Source: Tardiphaga sp. (GTDB taxonomy: Bacteria > Pseudomonadota > Alphaproteobacteria > Rhizobiales > Xanthobacteraceae). From it: 5,235 nucleotides of DNA. The stretch spans positions 1 to 5,235 of the forward strand of contig JAQGJF010001009.1 of the NCBI GenBank assembly GCA_028290765.1, in the 5' to 3' direction. Shown in pieces: positions 1 to 5,235 of this stretch (position 1 is the stretch's first letter; every line of letters begins with the position of its first letter). The translations under genes and the position numbers were made by a program. Below the pieces are notes generated by a model. The model searched no databases. It was not told the origin of the DNA and saw nothing but the letters and a program-made list of their open reading frames with translations.

Positions 1-911
1 GACACATATTGATCGGTGCCGGCGCCGATCACCAGCTCGCCCTTGTCGGACTGCGAAATATAGGCGTGCACCGCGTTCGACATCAGCACGCAGGGGAACA
101 CGGGCTTTACCGGCTCGGAGACCAGCGCCTGCAGTGGAAAACTTTCCAGCGGCATGCGCAGGCCGGCGCGTTCCATGACGACGCTGGTGCTGCCGGCAGC
201 GACAACGCCGATGCGCCGCGTCCGGATGGTGCCCCTGCTGGTCTCGACGCCCGAGACCGCGCCATCGACACCCCGCACGATGCCGGTGACCTCGCAATTC
301 TGAATGATGTCGACGCCCATTGCATCGGCGCCGCGCGCAAACCCCCAGGCGACCGCGTCATGCCGGGCGACGCCGCCGCGGCGCTGCAGCGCGGCGCCGA
401 CCACCGGATAGCGGATATCCCGCGAGAGGTTGAGCGGCGGACAGAACGCCTTGGCCTGTTCCGGCGTCAGCCATTCATTGTCGATGCCGTTCAGACGGTT
501 GGCATAGATGTGACGCTTGAAGCTTTGCACATCATGGACGTGATGCGCCAGCATCAGCACGCCGCGCTGCGAGAACATCACATTGTAGTTGAGCTCCTGG
601 CTCAAGCCCTCCCACAGCTTCATGGCGTGTTCGTAGATCGCCGCACTTTCGTCGTAGAGATAGTTCGATCGGATGATCGTCGTGTTGCGCCCGGTATTGC
701 CACCGCCGATCCAGCCTTTCTCCAGCACGGCGATGTTCCGCATGCCATGCTGTTTTGCCATGTAATAGGCGGTGGCGAGGCCATGGCCACCGCCGCCGAC
801 GATGATCGCATCGTAAGCGGGCTTAGGCTCCGGCGCGCGCCATTGCCGCTGCCATCCCTGATGGGCGTTGATCGCCTCTGTAACCAGCGAGCGCAGGGAG
901 AAGCGACGCAT
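1..911 (-). CDS. soxB: Sarcosine oxidase subunit beta (heterotetrameric type), 3' end truncated by window edge
   Basis: This is the flavin subunit of heterotetrameric sarcosine oxidase, a cytoplasmic enzyme that oxidatively demethylates sarcosine to glycine, formaldehyde (or methylene-tetrahydrofolate) and hydrogen peroxide. The frame opens at ATG 911-909, 8 nt after GGAGG, and stays open to the window edge, giving 303 residues of a family usually a little over 400. An N-terminal Rossmann site is visible: VGGGGHG at 38-44 (GxGxxG) with the acidic residue E64 ending the next strand. It is followed by [16 protein letters not shown] (69-84), characteristic of Sox[15 protein letters not shown] (177-190) carries H184, which by eye matches the histidine that binds FMN covalently in characterised enzymes. 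[21 protein letters not shown] (278-298) is also typical. The start MRRFSL is the usual SoxB N-terminus. SoxD, SoxA and SoxG would be needed for a complete enzyme and would lie beyond the left edge. The family call is firm; the exact secondary-amine substrate is not shown by sequence. Confidence 0.94.
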   Translation of the reverse strand, partial: MRRFSLRSLVTEAINAHQGWQRQWRAPEPKPAYDAIIVGGGGHGLATAYYMAKQHGMRNIAVLEKGWIGGGNTGRNTTIIRSNYLYDESAAIYEHAMKLWEGLSQELNYNVMFSQRGVLMLAHHVHDVQSFKRHIYANRLNGIDNEWLTPEQAKAFCPPLNLSRDIRYPVVGAALQRRGGVARHDAVAWGFARGADAMGVDIIQNCEVTGIVRGVDGAVSGVETSRGTIRTRRIGVVAAGSTSVVMERAGLRMPLESFPLQALVSEPVKPVFPCVLMSNAVHAYISQSDKGELVIGAGTDQYV

Positions 912-919
912 ATCTCAAA

Positions 920-924
920 CCTCC
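920..924 (-). promoter_or_regulatory. Ribosome binding site of soxB
   Basis: GGAGG on the minus strand lies 8 nt before the ATG at 911-909, inside the 35-nt gap after the MmgE/PrpD stop. It fixes the soxB start. The gap is too short for an obvious separate promoter, so the gene is probably co-transcribed with the one before it. Confidence 0.85.
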
Positions 925-946
925 GGTATTGCAGCTATCTCGGCGT

Positions 947-2347
947 CTATGCCCGACGAACCGATCGCGGTTTCACTCTCATCAATTCGCCGAGCTCGTA
1001 AGCGGAGCATTGTTCGAGCGACCACACCGATGCCAGCAGTTGCTCGACCTGCGCCGCGGGAAGGATCGCGCTCGCATTGTCGCGGAATTTTTGTTCAAGT
1101 GCCAAGCGGGAAAGCGGGTTTTCCGGCGTGCCGAGGTTGATATCGATACGTTCCTCGAGACAGCTTCCATCGCGCAGCGATGCCTTCAGCCAGCCCGGGA
1201 AGTAGCGCGGGAAAGTGGTTTCTTCCGGCGCGGTGACGCGATAGGCAACGCGTGCCGCAAGCTCCAGCGCCGCCGGCCGCGTGACGGCTTCCGCCGTGAA
1301 CGTCCGATGCGAGACTTCGCCGTCGATCAACGCTGCCGCGACCGCGTAGGGCAGGCTGAATTTCGCGGCATAGGGAGAGATCGGAACCCGCTTGAATTCG
1401 AGCGGCTCGCAAACCAGCGCAACCTCGATCTCGGGAACCATGCACTCGATGCCGGCGATGTCGTCCGGCTTCAGTCCGGCTGCCTTGAGCGATCTTGCGC
1501 AGTCGATGAAGGCATGCAGGAAATGGCAGCACGGATAAGGCTTGATGCCGACCCGGGTCATCTCCCAGCGTTCGCCGAGCCCGCCGGTCAGCGCTGCGGG
1601 CGCAACCCTGGCCGCGTCGCCGTAAACCTGCAACAGCCCCATGCTGCCCTCGAAAATGCTGAGCGGTCCGGTCATTCCGGCTCGCGCCAGATAAGCGGCG
1701 ACGATGCCGGCATGCGCGGCCCATCCGGTATGCAATATCTTGGATGAGGAACCGTTGGTTTGATATTCATTGATGCCGCAAGCCTGGCTGCCCGCCAGCG
1801 CCAGCGCGTGAACCAGTTGATCGGCCGGAAGGCCGAGCAGCTTGCCGGCCGCGGCGGCGGCGCCGAATACACCGGCGATCGAGGTCGTGTGATAGCCCCG
1901 GTCGTGAATGGTGCCTTGCGCCGCGAGGCCAATTCGGGCGGCCACTTCCCAGCCTACGACGAAGGCGGTGATCAACTCCGCGCCGGTCGCTTTCAGCTCG
2001 GTGCCCAGCGCCAGCACGGCCGGCGCCAGTATGGCGCTGCCATGAACGATGCCTTCGGTATGCGTATCGTCGAAGTCGAGCACGTGGCAGGCGATGCCGT
2101 TGGCCATCGCCGCATAGGATGCCGTCAGCGTCAGGTCGGAGCCCCAGACCGAAATGTTTCCGGAACTGCCGGGAATGGCAACGATGCCGTCCAACGCGCG
2201 CCGCGGCATCGGCTGCGCAGAACCCAGCACGCCAACCCCGAGAACATCGATCAGGTGACGCTTGGCGTGCTCTATGGCCAGCGGCGAAAGCGTCCCGATG
2301 CTTTGTTCGGCAACGAACTGACCGAGAATAGTTGCAGCAGAGGTCAT
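947..2347 (-). CDS. MmgE/PrpD family protein
   Basis: This 466-residue cytoplasmic enzyme has the usual full length for the MmgE/PrpD family. Known members are 2-methylcitrate dehydratase, cis-aconitate decarboxylase and an Agrobacterium iminodisuccinate epimerase, all acting on small polycarboxylates without a metal or organic cofactor. The helical N-terminal domain holds the DFDDTH motif (91-96; family form D-[YF]-DDTH) and the segment GYHTTSIAGVFGAAAAAGKL (151-170). HTGWAAHAGIVAAYLA (206-221) is also typical. The lid domain begins near 265 with KPYPCCHFLHAFID (269-282), the conserved K-x-Y-x-C region, followed by AKFSLPYAVAAAL (328-340). No key motif is missing. The ATG at 2347 has AAAGGA 5 nt upstream. 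It lies between a GntR regulator and soxB, not in a prpBCD propionate cluster, so a 2-methylcitrate role is unlikely from context. An epimerase or (de)hydratase in amino-acid-like substrate breakdown is possible, but the reaction cannot be read from sequence. Confidence 0.93.
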   Translation of the reverse strand: MTSAATILGQFVAEQSIGTLSPLAIEHAKRHLIDVLGVGVLGSAQPMPRRALDGIVAIPGSSGNISVWGSDLTLTASYAAMANGIACHVLDFDDTHTEGIVHGSAILAPAVLALGTELKATGAELITAFVVGWEVAARIGLAAQGTIHDRGYHTTSIAGVFGAAAAAGKLLGLPADQLVHALALAGSQACGINEYQTNGSSSKILHTGWAAHAGIVAAYLARAGMTGPLSIFEGSMGLLQVYGDAARVAPAALTGGLGERWEMTRVGIKPYPCCHFLHAFIDCARSLKAAGLKPDDIAGIECMVPEIEVALVCEPLEFKRVPISPYAAKFSLPYAVAAALIDGEVSHRTFTAEAVTRPAALELAARVAYRVTAPEETTFPRYFPGWLKASLRDGSCLEERIDINLGTPENPLSRLALEQKFRDNASAILPAAQVEQLLASVWSLEQCSAYELGELMRVKPRSVRRA

Positions 2348-2352
2348 GACGG

Positions 2353-2358
2353 TCCTTT
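2353..2358 (-). promoter_or_regulatory. Ribosome binding site of the MmgE/PrpD gene
   Basis: AAAGGA on the minus strand lies 5 nt before the ATG at 2347-2345 and supports that start. Confidence 0.7.
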
Positions 2359-2382
2359 CAGGAAATCGGGGCAGCTGGAATG

Positions 2383-2409
2383 GTCGGTACCGCGCAGCGC
2401 AACACCGAC
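2383..2409. repeat. Short inverted repeat in the gap before the MmgE/PrpD gene
   Basis: GTCGGT at 2383-2388 and ACCGAC at 2404-2409 form a perfect 6-bp inverted repeat with 15 nt between arms. The arm centres are 21 bp apart, about two helical turns, as expected for a dimeric regulator touching one face of DNA. It lies just after the GntR stop and 36 nt before the MmgE/PrpD start. It could be an operator, a weak mRNA hairpin or chance: a 6-bp match at free spacing in a GC-rich 69-nt gap is not rare. No T-tract follows, so it is not an intrinsic terminator. Confidence 0.3.
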
Positions 2410-2416
2410 GCCGTCG

Positions 2417-3235
2417 TCAGCAGAGCATTTCTTCCAGTTCGGCCGGAATGGCATGCCTGGGTGCGCCGTTGACATTGCTGGAAATCCGAAGCCAGAGACT
2501 GGTTTTCGGAACGAAGATTCGTTGAAAATATCCCTGCTGCTGCGGGTTGGTGTGCACCCGGGCTTCGATCACCAGCCCCATCGTCTTCACCGGAGCGTTG
2601 ATTTTTCCACAGATCGCCGCGGGAATCTCTTCCAGGCGCAGATCGCAGGTCATATGCGTGACATTCAGGTTCAATTCACGGCGAAGGTTGTTTCCCTGCA
2701 GCGGCTTGGTCTTTCCCTTCCGCGCGCGGTCATATTCGCGCGCATCGATGAAGAACTGACTGAAGATCAGGAACTCGCGCCCGATGTCGACGATACGGTC
2801 GACCTGCACCACTTCGTCCGCAACCCATTTCAAATGCAGATTCCATGAGCCACGGGAGGCGTGGCGGACAATCCGGTCGATCTGCGGAAACACCGAAAAG
2901 AAATGTTCGTGCCGGTCGTCGCTGAACAGGAAGTGCCAGACCGTATCGACCGGTTTGACATCACGGCTGACGAAGCTTCCGGCCCGGCCCTTGCGACGTT
3001 CCACCGTTCCGTCCTGCACCAGATTTCGATAGGCATTCTGCACGGTGCCGAGGCTGAATTCGGTCACCTCCGCAAGATCCATTTCCGTCGGCAAGCGATC
3101 GCCCTGCTTCCAGAAGCCTTCGCGAATCGCAGCCAGAATGCAGTCGCGCAGCTGGACATATTTGGGCAAGTCCGCCGTGCCGCGGCGCTTGTATTTCTCC
3201 CAGAACCGGGTCCCCGATGTTTTTTTCGTTGTCAC
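2417..3235 (-). CDS. GntR family transcriptional regulator, UTRA-like effector domain
   Basis: This is a DNA-binding regulator of 272 residues from the chosen start. Residues about 24-92 form the GntR winged helix-turn-helix: a first helix (YVQLRDCILAAIREG), the classic GDRLPTEMDLAE (45-56), the recognition helix region SLGTVQNAYRNL (61-72), and the wing ending RKGRAGSFVS (81-90). The remainder (about 95-272) would be the ligand-binding domain. Its strand-rich end, such as MGLVIEARVH (219-228), suggests a UTRA (HutC-like) fold, but similarity by eye is only moderate. It is not the all-helical FadR/FCD type. GTG at 3235-3233 is preferred as the start because AAGGGG lies 5 nt before it. An in-frame GTG at 3265 would add ten residues but has no well-spaced ribosome site. 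No in-frame ATG lies between the upstream stop and the HTH. Its position between transport and catabolic genes suggests local control of this cluster, which is inference. Confidence 0.88.
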   Translation of the reverse strand: MTTKKTSGTRFWEKYKRRGTADLPKYVQLRDCILAAIREGFWKQGDRLPTEMDLAEVTEFSLGTVQNAYRNLVQDGTVERRKGRAGSFVSRDVKPVDTVWHFLFSDDRHEHFFSVFPQIDRIVRHASRGSWNLHLKWVADEVVQVDRIVDIGREFLIFSQFFIDAREYDRARKGKTKPLQGNNLRRELNLNVTHMTCDLRLEEIPAAICGKINAPVKTMGLVIEARVHTNPQQQGYFQRIFVPKTSLWLRISSNVNGAPRHAIPAELEEMLC

Positions 3236-3334
3236 TATCGCCCCTTGGATATTTCTTGGGAACACCCCCGCGCCACGGATGTTCGCAAACCTGAAGAATT
3301 CAAAACCAGATGCGGCTGCGTTTTCATGCCGGCT
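3236..3334. other. Intergenic gap between the binding-protein and regulator genes
   Basis: This 99-nt stretch is the largest gap in the window and the likeliest place for an internal promoter of the regulator and the two catabolic genes. I searched by eye for -35/-10 pairs on the minus strand and found none good enough to call. It also lacks a hairpin with a T-tract. A weak TGAA-GAA-TTCA palindrome at about 3292-3302 is probably chance. Confidence 0.4.
3241..3246 (-). promoter_or_regulatory. Ribosome binding site that decides the GntR start
   Basis: AAGGGG on the minus strand lies 5 nt before GTG 3235-3233. The upstream alternative GTG at 3265-3263 is preceded directly by a run of G with no spacer, so it is less likely to be the start. 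Confidence 0.6.
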
Positions 3335-4402
3335 TCAATCGCCATCGGCTCCATGGATGTTGTCGAAATAAGCGTCCTTCCAGGAGGGCGGCGGCTTCTT
3401 GAGCAGCCCGGTCTTTGCCATGTAATCGGCCCACACCATCACCTTTCGTGGTGTCGGCGAAAAATACATCATGTTTTCATCCCGCAGGACGCCGTCAATT
3501 TCTTCGACCGACAGCCCGGACGGCTCCATCCGGACAAACAATTCGGCAGCGGCGCGTTTGTCGGCATTGATGATCTGCATGGCTTCGGAAAACGCATCCA
3601 GCGTGGCCTGGAAAAGCTTGGGATTGGCCAGCCGCCATTTCTGCGCCGCATAGGCTGTTATCAGGGTGTGACGGCCTCCGGCAACATCGTAGGAACTCAG
3701 GATCGTTCTCACGCCCGGAATCTTCAGCTCCATCTGAATGAACGGAACGGTGGTCACGTGGGTCTTGATGACGGAGCCGCCCGATTTCAGCGCCATCACC
3801 CCGTCCGGGTGCGACATCGAGACCGCCAGGCTGTCGAATCTGTGCCGCTGATCCCAGCCGAAAGCCTGCGCCGCCCCCATTTCCAAAACCAGGGAATGTT
3901 GCGTCCCACGCCCCGCCGCCATGGCAAGGCGGTCGGTGTCCTGAAAATCCCTGATGCTGCGTATTCGCGAATCGATCGTGTTGAAATAGATCGGCGAATC
4001 GCAAATCGCCATCATCCCCTTGACCGGATTGCCGCCGCCGCTCTTGTCCGACACGTTGAGCATCACGCTGACGCCGGCCATGGCGATTTCGGCGTTTCCC
4101 GAGAGCAGCGCGTCGCTGATGGCCGGTCCGTTGGAGAGACTCTGGAAGCTCGCCTTGACGTCGGATAGCCCGGCTGCCGCGGCATGCTTCTCGATCAGCT
4201 TCTTGTCCAGCGCAAGGTACACCGGGAGGTAGCACAGGCCGAAACCTCCGACCACCCTCACCTCCTCGGCCCGCGCCTGTAGCGGACAGATACCGATCGC
4301 GACAGCGACCGCCATGGCTGCAACATTAGTTGCAACGGTATTTCGATCTCTATTTCGATCTCTATTTCGACTTGGGATCCGATACATGCTCATTCGATCC
4401 AT
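3335..4402 (-). CDS. NitT/TauT-type ABC transporter substrate-binding protein
   Basis: This 355-residue periplasmic protein would capture a solute for an ABC importer. It has a signal peptide: a long arginine-rich n-region (residues 8-20), a hydrophobic core rich in Ala and Val (about 22-39), and a likely cut after ARA at 45. The mature part starts EEVRVVGGFGLCYLPVYLAL, the opening of NMT1/SsuA-like binding proteins. The segment NGPAISDALLSGNAEIAMAG (91-110) is the family's typical loop, where the pocket is formed and 'sampling' regions alternate Gly and Ala. The C-terminal part, with helices near 260-300, is also typical. The start at ATG 4402-4400 is chosen because GGAGA lies 6 nt before it. 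The frame is open further upstream, but that part overlaps the hydrolase gene in another frame. No permease or ATPase gene is in view, so its partners must lie elsewhere. Known relatives bind nitrate, taurine, sulfonates or thiamine precursors; the ligand here is unknown. Confidence 0.87.
   Translation of the reverse strand: MDRMSMYRIPSRNRDRNRDRNTVATNVAAMAVAVAIGICPLQARAEEVRVVGGFGLCYLPVYLALDKKLIEKHAAAAGLSDVKASFQSLSNGPAISDALLSGNAEIAMAGVSVMLNVSDKSGGGNPVKGMMAICDSPIYFNTIDSRIRSIRDFQDTDRLAMAAGRGTQHSLVLEMGAAQAFGWDQRHRFDSLAVSMSHPDGVMALKSGGSVIKTHVTTVPFIQMELKIPGVRTILSSYDVAGGRHTLITAYAAQKWRLANPKLFQATLDAFSEAMQIINADKRAAAELFVRMEPSGLSVEEIDGVLRDENMMYFSPTPRKVMVWADYMAKTGLLKKPPPSWKDAYFDNIHGADGD
4339..4370 (-). 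repeat. 12-bp tandem repeat inside the signal-peptide coding region
   Basis: On the plus strand the unit TATTTCGATCTC is present twice in full and then as a further 8 bases, about 2.7 copies with no mismatch. On the coding strand it encodes the RNRD repeat in the n-region of the substrate-binding protein (RNRDRNRDRN, residues 12-21). The unit length is a multiple of three, so gain or loss of a copy would keep the frame and only change the length of the positive n-region. Confidence 0.85.
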
Positions 4403-4408
4403 GCTCAA

Positions 4409-4413
4409 TCTCC
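4409..4413 (-). promoter_or_regulatory. Ribosome binding site of the substrate-binding protein gene
   Basis: GGAGA on the minus strand lies 6 nt before ATG 4402-4400. It lies in the 26-nt gap after the hydrolase stop. It favours this ATG over the in-frame ATGs at 4393 and 4387, which would be too far away. Confidence 0.75.
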
Positions 4414-4428
4414 GCGTTTGATCGCTGT

Positions 4429-5235
4429 TTACAGTGGCTTCTCCAGCGCCGGCATCTTGATCGGAACGACCATGAGGTCCTCCCCGAACATCAGGTTGCC
4501 GGTGTACACCTTGGTCATGTCGGAGATGACGCGCTCGCGCACGGCCGGGCCGTCGAACTGGTCGGTCATGTGGGTCAGGACCAGGGTGCCGACGTTGGCC
4601 TGCTGCGCCAACTCCGCAAGATCCATGTGGCTCATGCACGACCCGCCGAAATCGGCATTGTATTTGGTGCCGGCGACGTAGTGGCACATGTGCAGCAGCA
4701 CGTCGCAGTCCTTTGCCAGCTTGAGCATCGCGTCGCTGGGCCCGCTGTCGCCCGAATAGACGAAGGAGCCCTCGGATGTTTCGAGGCGGAAACCATAGCT
4801 CATCAGATAGGGCTGAAAGTGACTGACCATCGCCGTCTCCAGCGTCCAGTCGCGCTCCCGAACCATGTCGCCGCTCTTCAGTTCGGTGATCGCCGGCTTG
4901 GGCCGCAGCCGGGGAAGCGTCCCGCCGCGCGCCTCGTACAGACACAGGCTGGCACCGTGCGACGTACGCGCGACGAGATCGGGATCGTACACACCGTTGG
5001 CACCGAACAGCCGGTCCGACAGCTCGAGCAGCGGCGCCGGGCCGTAGACTTTCAACTCGGGCAGCAGCCCCCCGCCCTGATCCCAGCGCGTCAGCACCAG
5101 CCGGGCATAATCGCCAAAATGGTCGAAGTGGAGATGCGTAAAGAACATGTGCGAAACCCGCGTCGCCGGGATACCCGCTTCCAGCAGGCGGTGATGCGCG
5201 CCGAAGCCGTGGTCCAGCAGAATGACGTCATTTCC
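4429..5235 (-). CDS. MBL-fold metallo-hydrolase (RNase Z-like), 5' end truncated by window edge
   Basis: This is a zinc-type hydrolase of the metallo-beta-lactamase superfamily, with 268 residues visible. The frame is open to the right edge, so the N-terminus (probably some tens of residues with the first beta strands) is missing. The ATG at 5148 is internal, because family sequence continues before it (GNDVILLDHGFGAHHRLLEAG). Metal-site motifs in visible-residue numbering are THLHFDH (33-39), H139 in MVSHF, D162 in YSGDSGPSD, and H222 in LVLTHM. H203 in SHMD matches the position of the HST histidine of the RNase Z group. The HEAT-like position reads LLHMCHY (180-186), with Met in place of the Glu of tRNA-processing RNase Z. 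A small-molecule hydrolase is therefore more likely than a tRNA 3' processing enzyme. It has no signal peptide in view. The stop is 26 nt before the substrate-binding protein gene, which suggests one operon. The substrate is unknown. Confidence 0.88.
   Translation of the reverse strand, partial: GNDVILLDHGFGAHHRLLEAGIPATRVSHMFFTHLHFDHFGDYARLVLTRWDQGGGLLPELKVYGPAPLLELSDRLFGANGVYDPDLVARTSHGASLCLYEARGGTLPRLRPKPAITELKSGDMVRERDWTLETAMVSHFQPYLMSYGFRLETSEGSFVYSGDSGPSDAMLKLAKDCDVLLHMCHYVAGTKYNADFGGSCMSHMDLAELAQQANVGTLVLTHMTDQFDGPAVRERVISDMTKVYTGNLMFGEDLMVVPIKMPALEKPL

Noticed and set aside
9..1001. Long plus-strand open frame opposite soxB, and similar ones at 929-1747, 1760-2848 and 2861-4168
   Set aside because: They lie antisense to genes with clear family motifs, are rich in Arg, His, Gly and Ala as expected from mirrored GC-rich codons, show no recognisable domain, and span gene borders on the other strand.
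2348..2416. Intrinsic terminator between the regulator and MmgE/PrpD genes
   Set aside because: The only hairpin has a 6-bp stem and a 15-nt loop, and no T-tract follows it on the minus strand.
4268..4402. Tat-type (twin-arginine) export signal for the binding protein
   Set aside because: The n-region has many Arg residues, but they alternate with Asn and Asp. There is no RR pair with the S/T-RR-x-F-L-K context before the hydrophobic core, so a Sec signal is more likely.
4403..4945. N-terminal extension of the substrate-binding protein frame to an ATG at 4945
   Set aside because: It overlaps the hydrolase gene in another frame, its sequence is low-complexity Arg/Gly, and it would bury the signal peptide. 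The ATG at 4402 has a good ribosome site.
4429..5148. ATG at 5148 as the true hydrolase start
   Set aside because: It falls immediately before the HLHFDH metal motif, and 29 further in-frame codons upstream read like the family's preceding strands and helix, so the gene continues beyond the window.
1..5235. Mobile element, CRISPR array, tRNA/rRNA or defence genes
   Set aside because: No transposase or integrase motifs, terminal repeats, spaced direct-repeat arrays or RNA-gene sequences were seen. The five genes account for almost all of the window.

Overview
The window is GC-rich and holds five genes, all read from the minus strand. Two of them run off the window ends. In transcription order (right to left) they are: an RNase Z-like metallo-beta-lactamase-fold hydrolase (5' end missing), a secreted NitT/TauT-type ABC substrate-binding protein, a GntR-family regulator, an MmgE/PrpD-family enzyme, and the beta subunit of heterotetrameric sarcosine oxidase (soxB, 3' end missing). 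The gene types, strong GC bias, clear Shine-Dalgarno sites and closeness of the SoxB sequence to rhizobial forms suggest an alphaproteobacterium of the Bradyrhizobium/Rhizobiales kind. That assignment is inference; no marker gene is present.

Layout: hydrolase 5235-4429, 26-nt gap, substrate-binding protein 4402-3335, 99-nt gap (69 nt if the regulator uses an earlier GTG), GntR regulator 3235-2417, 69-nt gap, MmgE/PrpD 2347-947, 35-nt gap, soxB 911 to beyond position 1. No gap exceeds 100 nt. No convincing intrinsic terminator is seen, so one transcript, or two with an internal promoter before the regulator, is plausible. The plus strand carries long open frames, but they mirror the GC-rich genes and are not annotated.

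How the genes may work together (inference): the set looks like a small catabolic locus. The substrate-binding protein would capture a small nitrogen- or carboxylate-containing solute. The regulator would sense it or a product. The MmgE/PrpD enzyme (a family of dehydratases, decarboxylases and epimerases acting on polycarboxylates, including an iminodisuccinate epimerase) and a sarcosine-oxidase-type flavoenzyme (oxidising secondary amines) would process it. The hydrolase's substrate cannot be told. The MmgE/PrpD plus SoxB pairing behind a GntR regulator is the most interesting point. Nothing here resembles a defence system, mobile element, CRISPR array or RNA gene.
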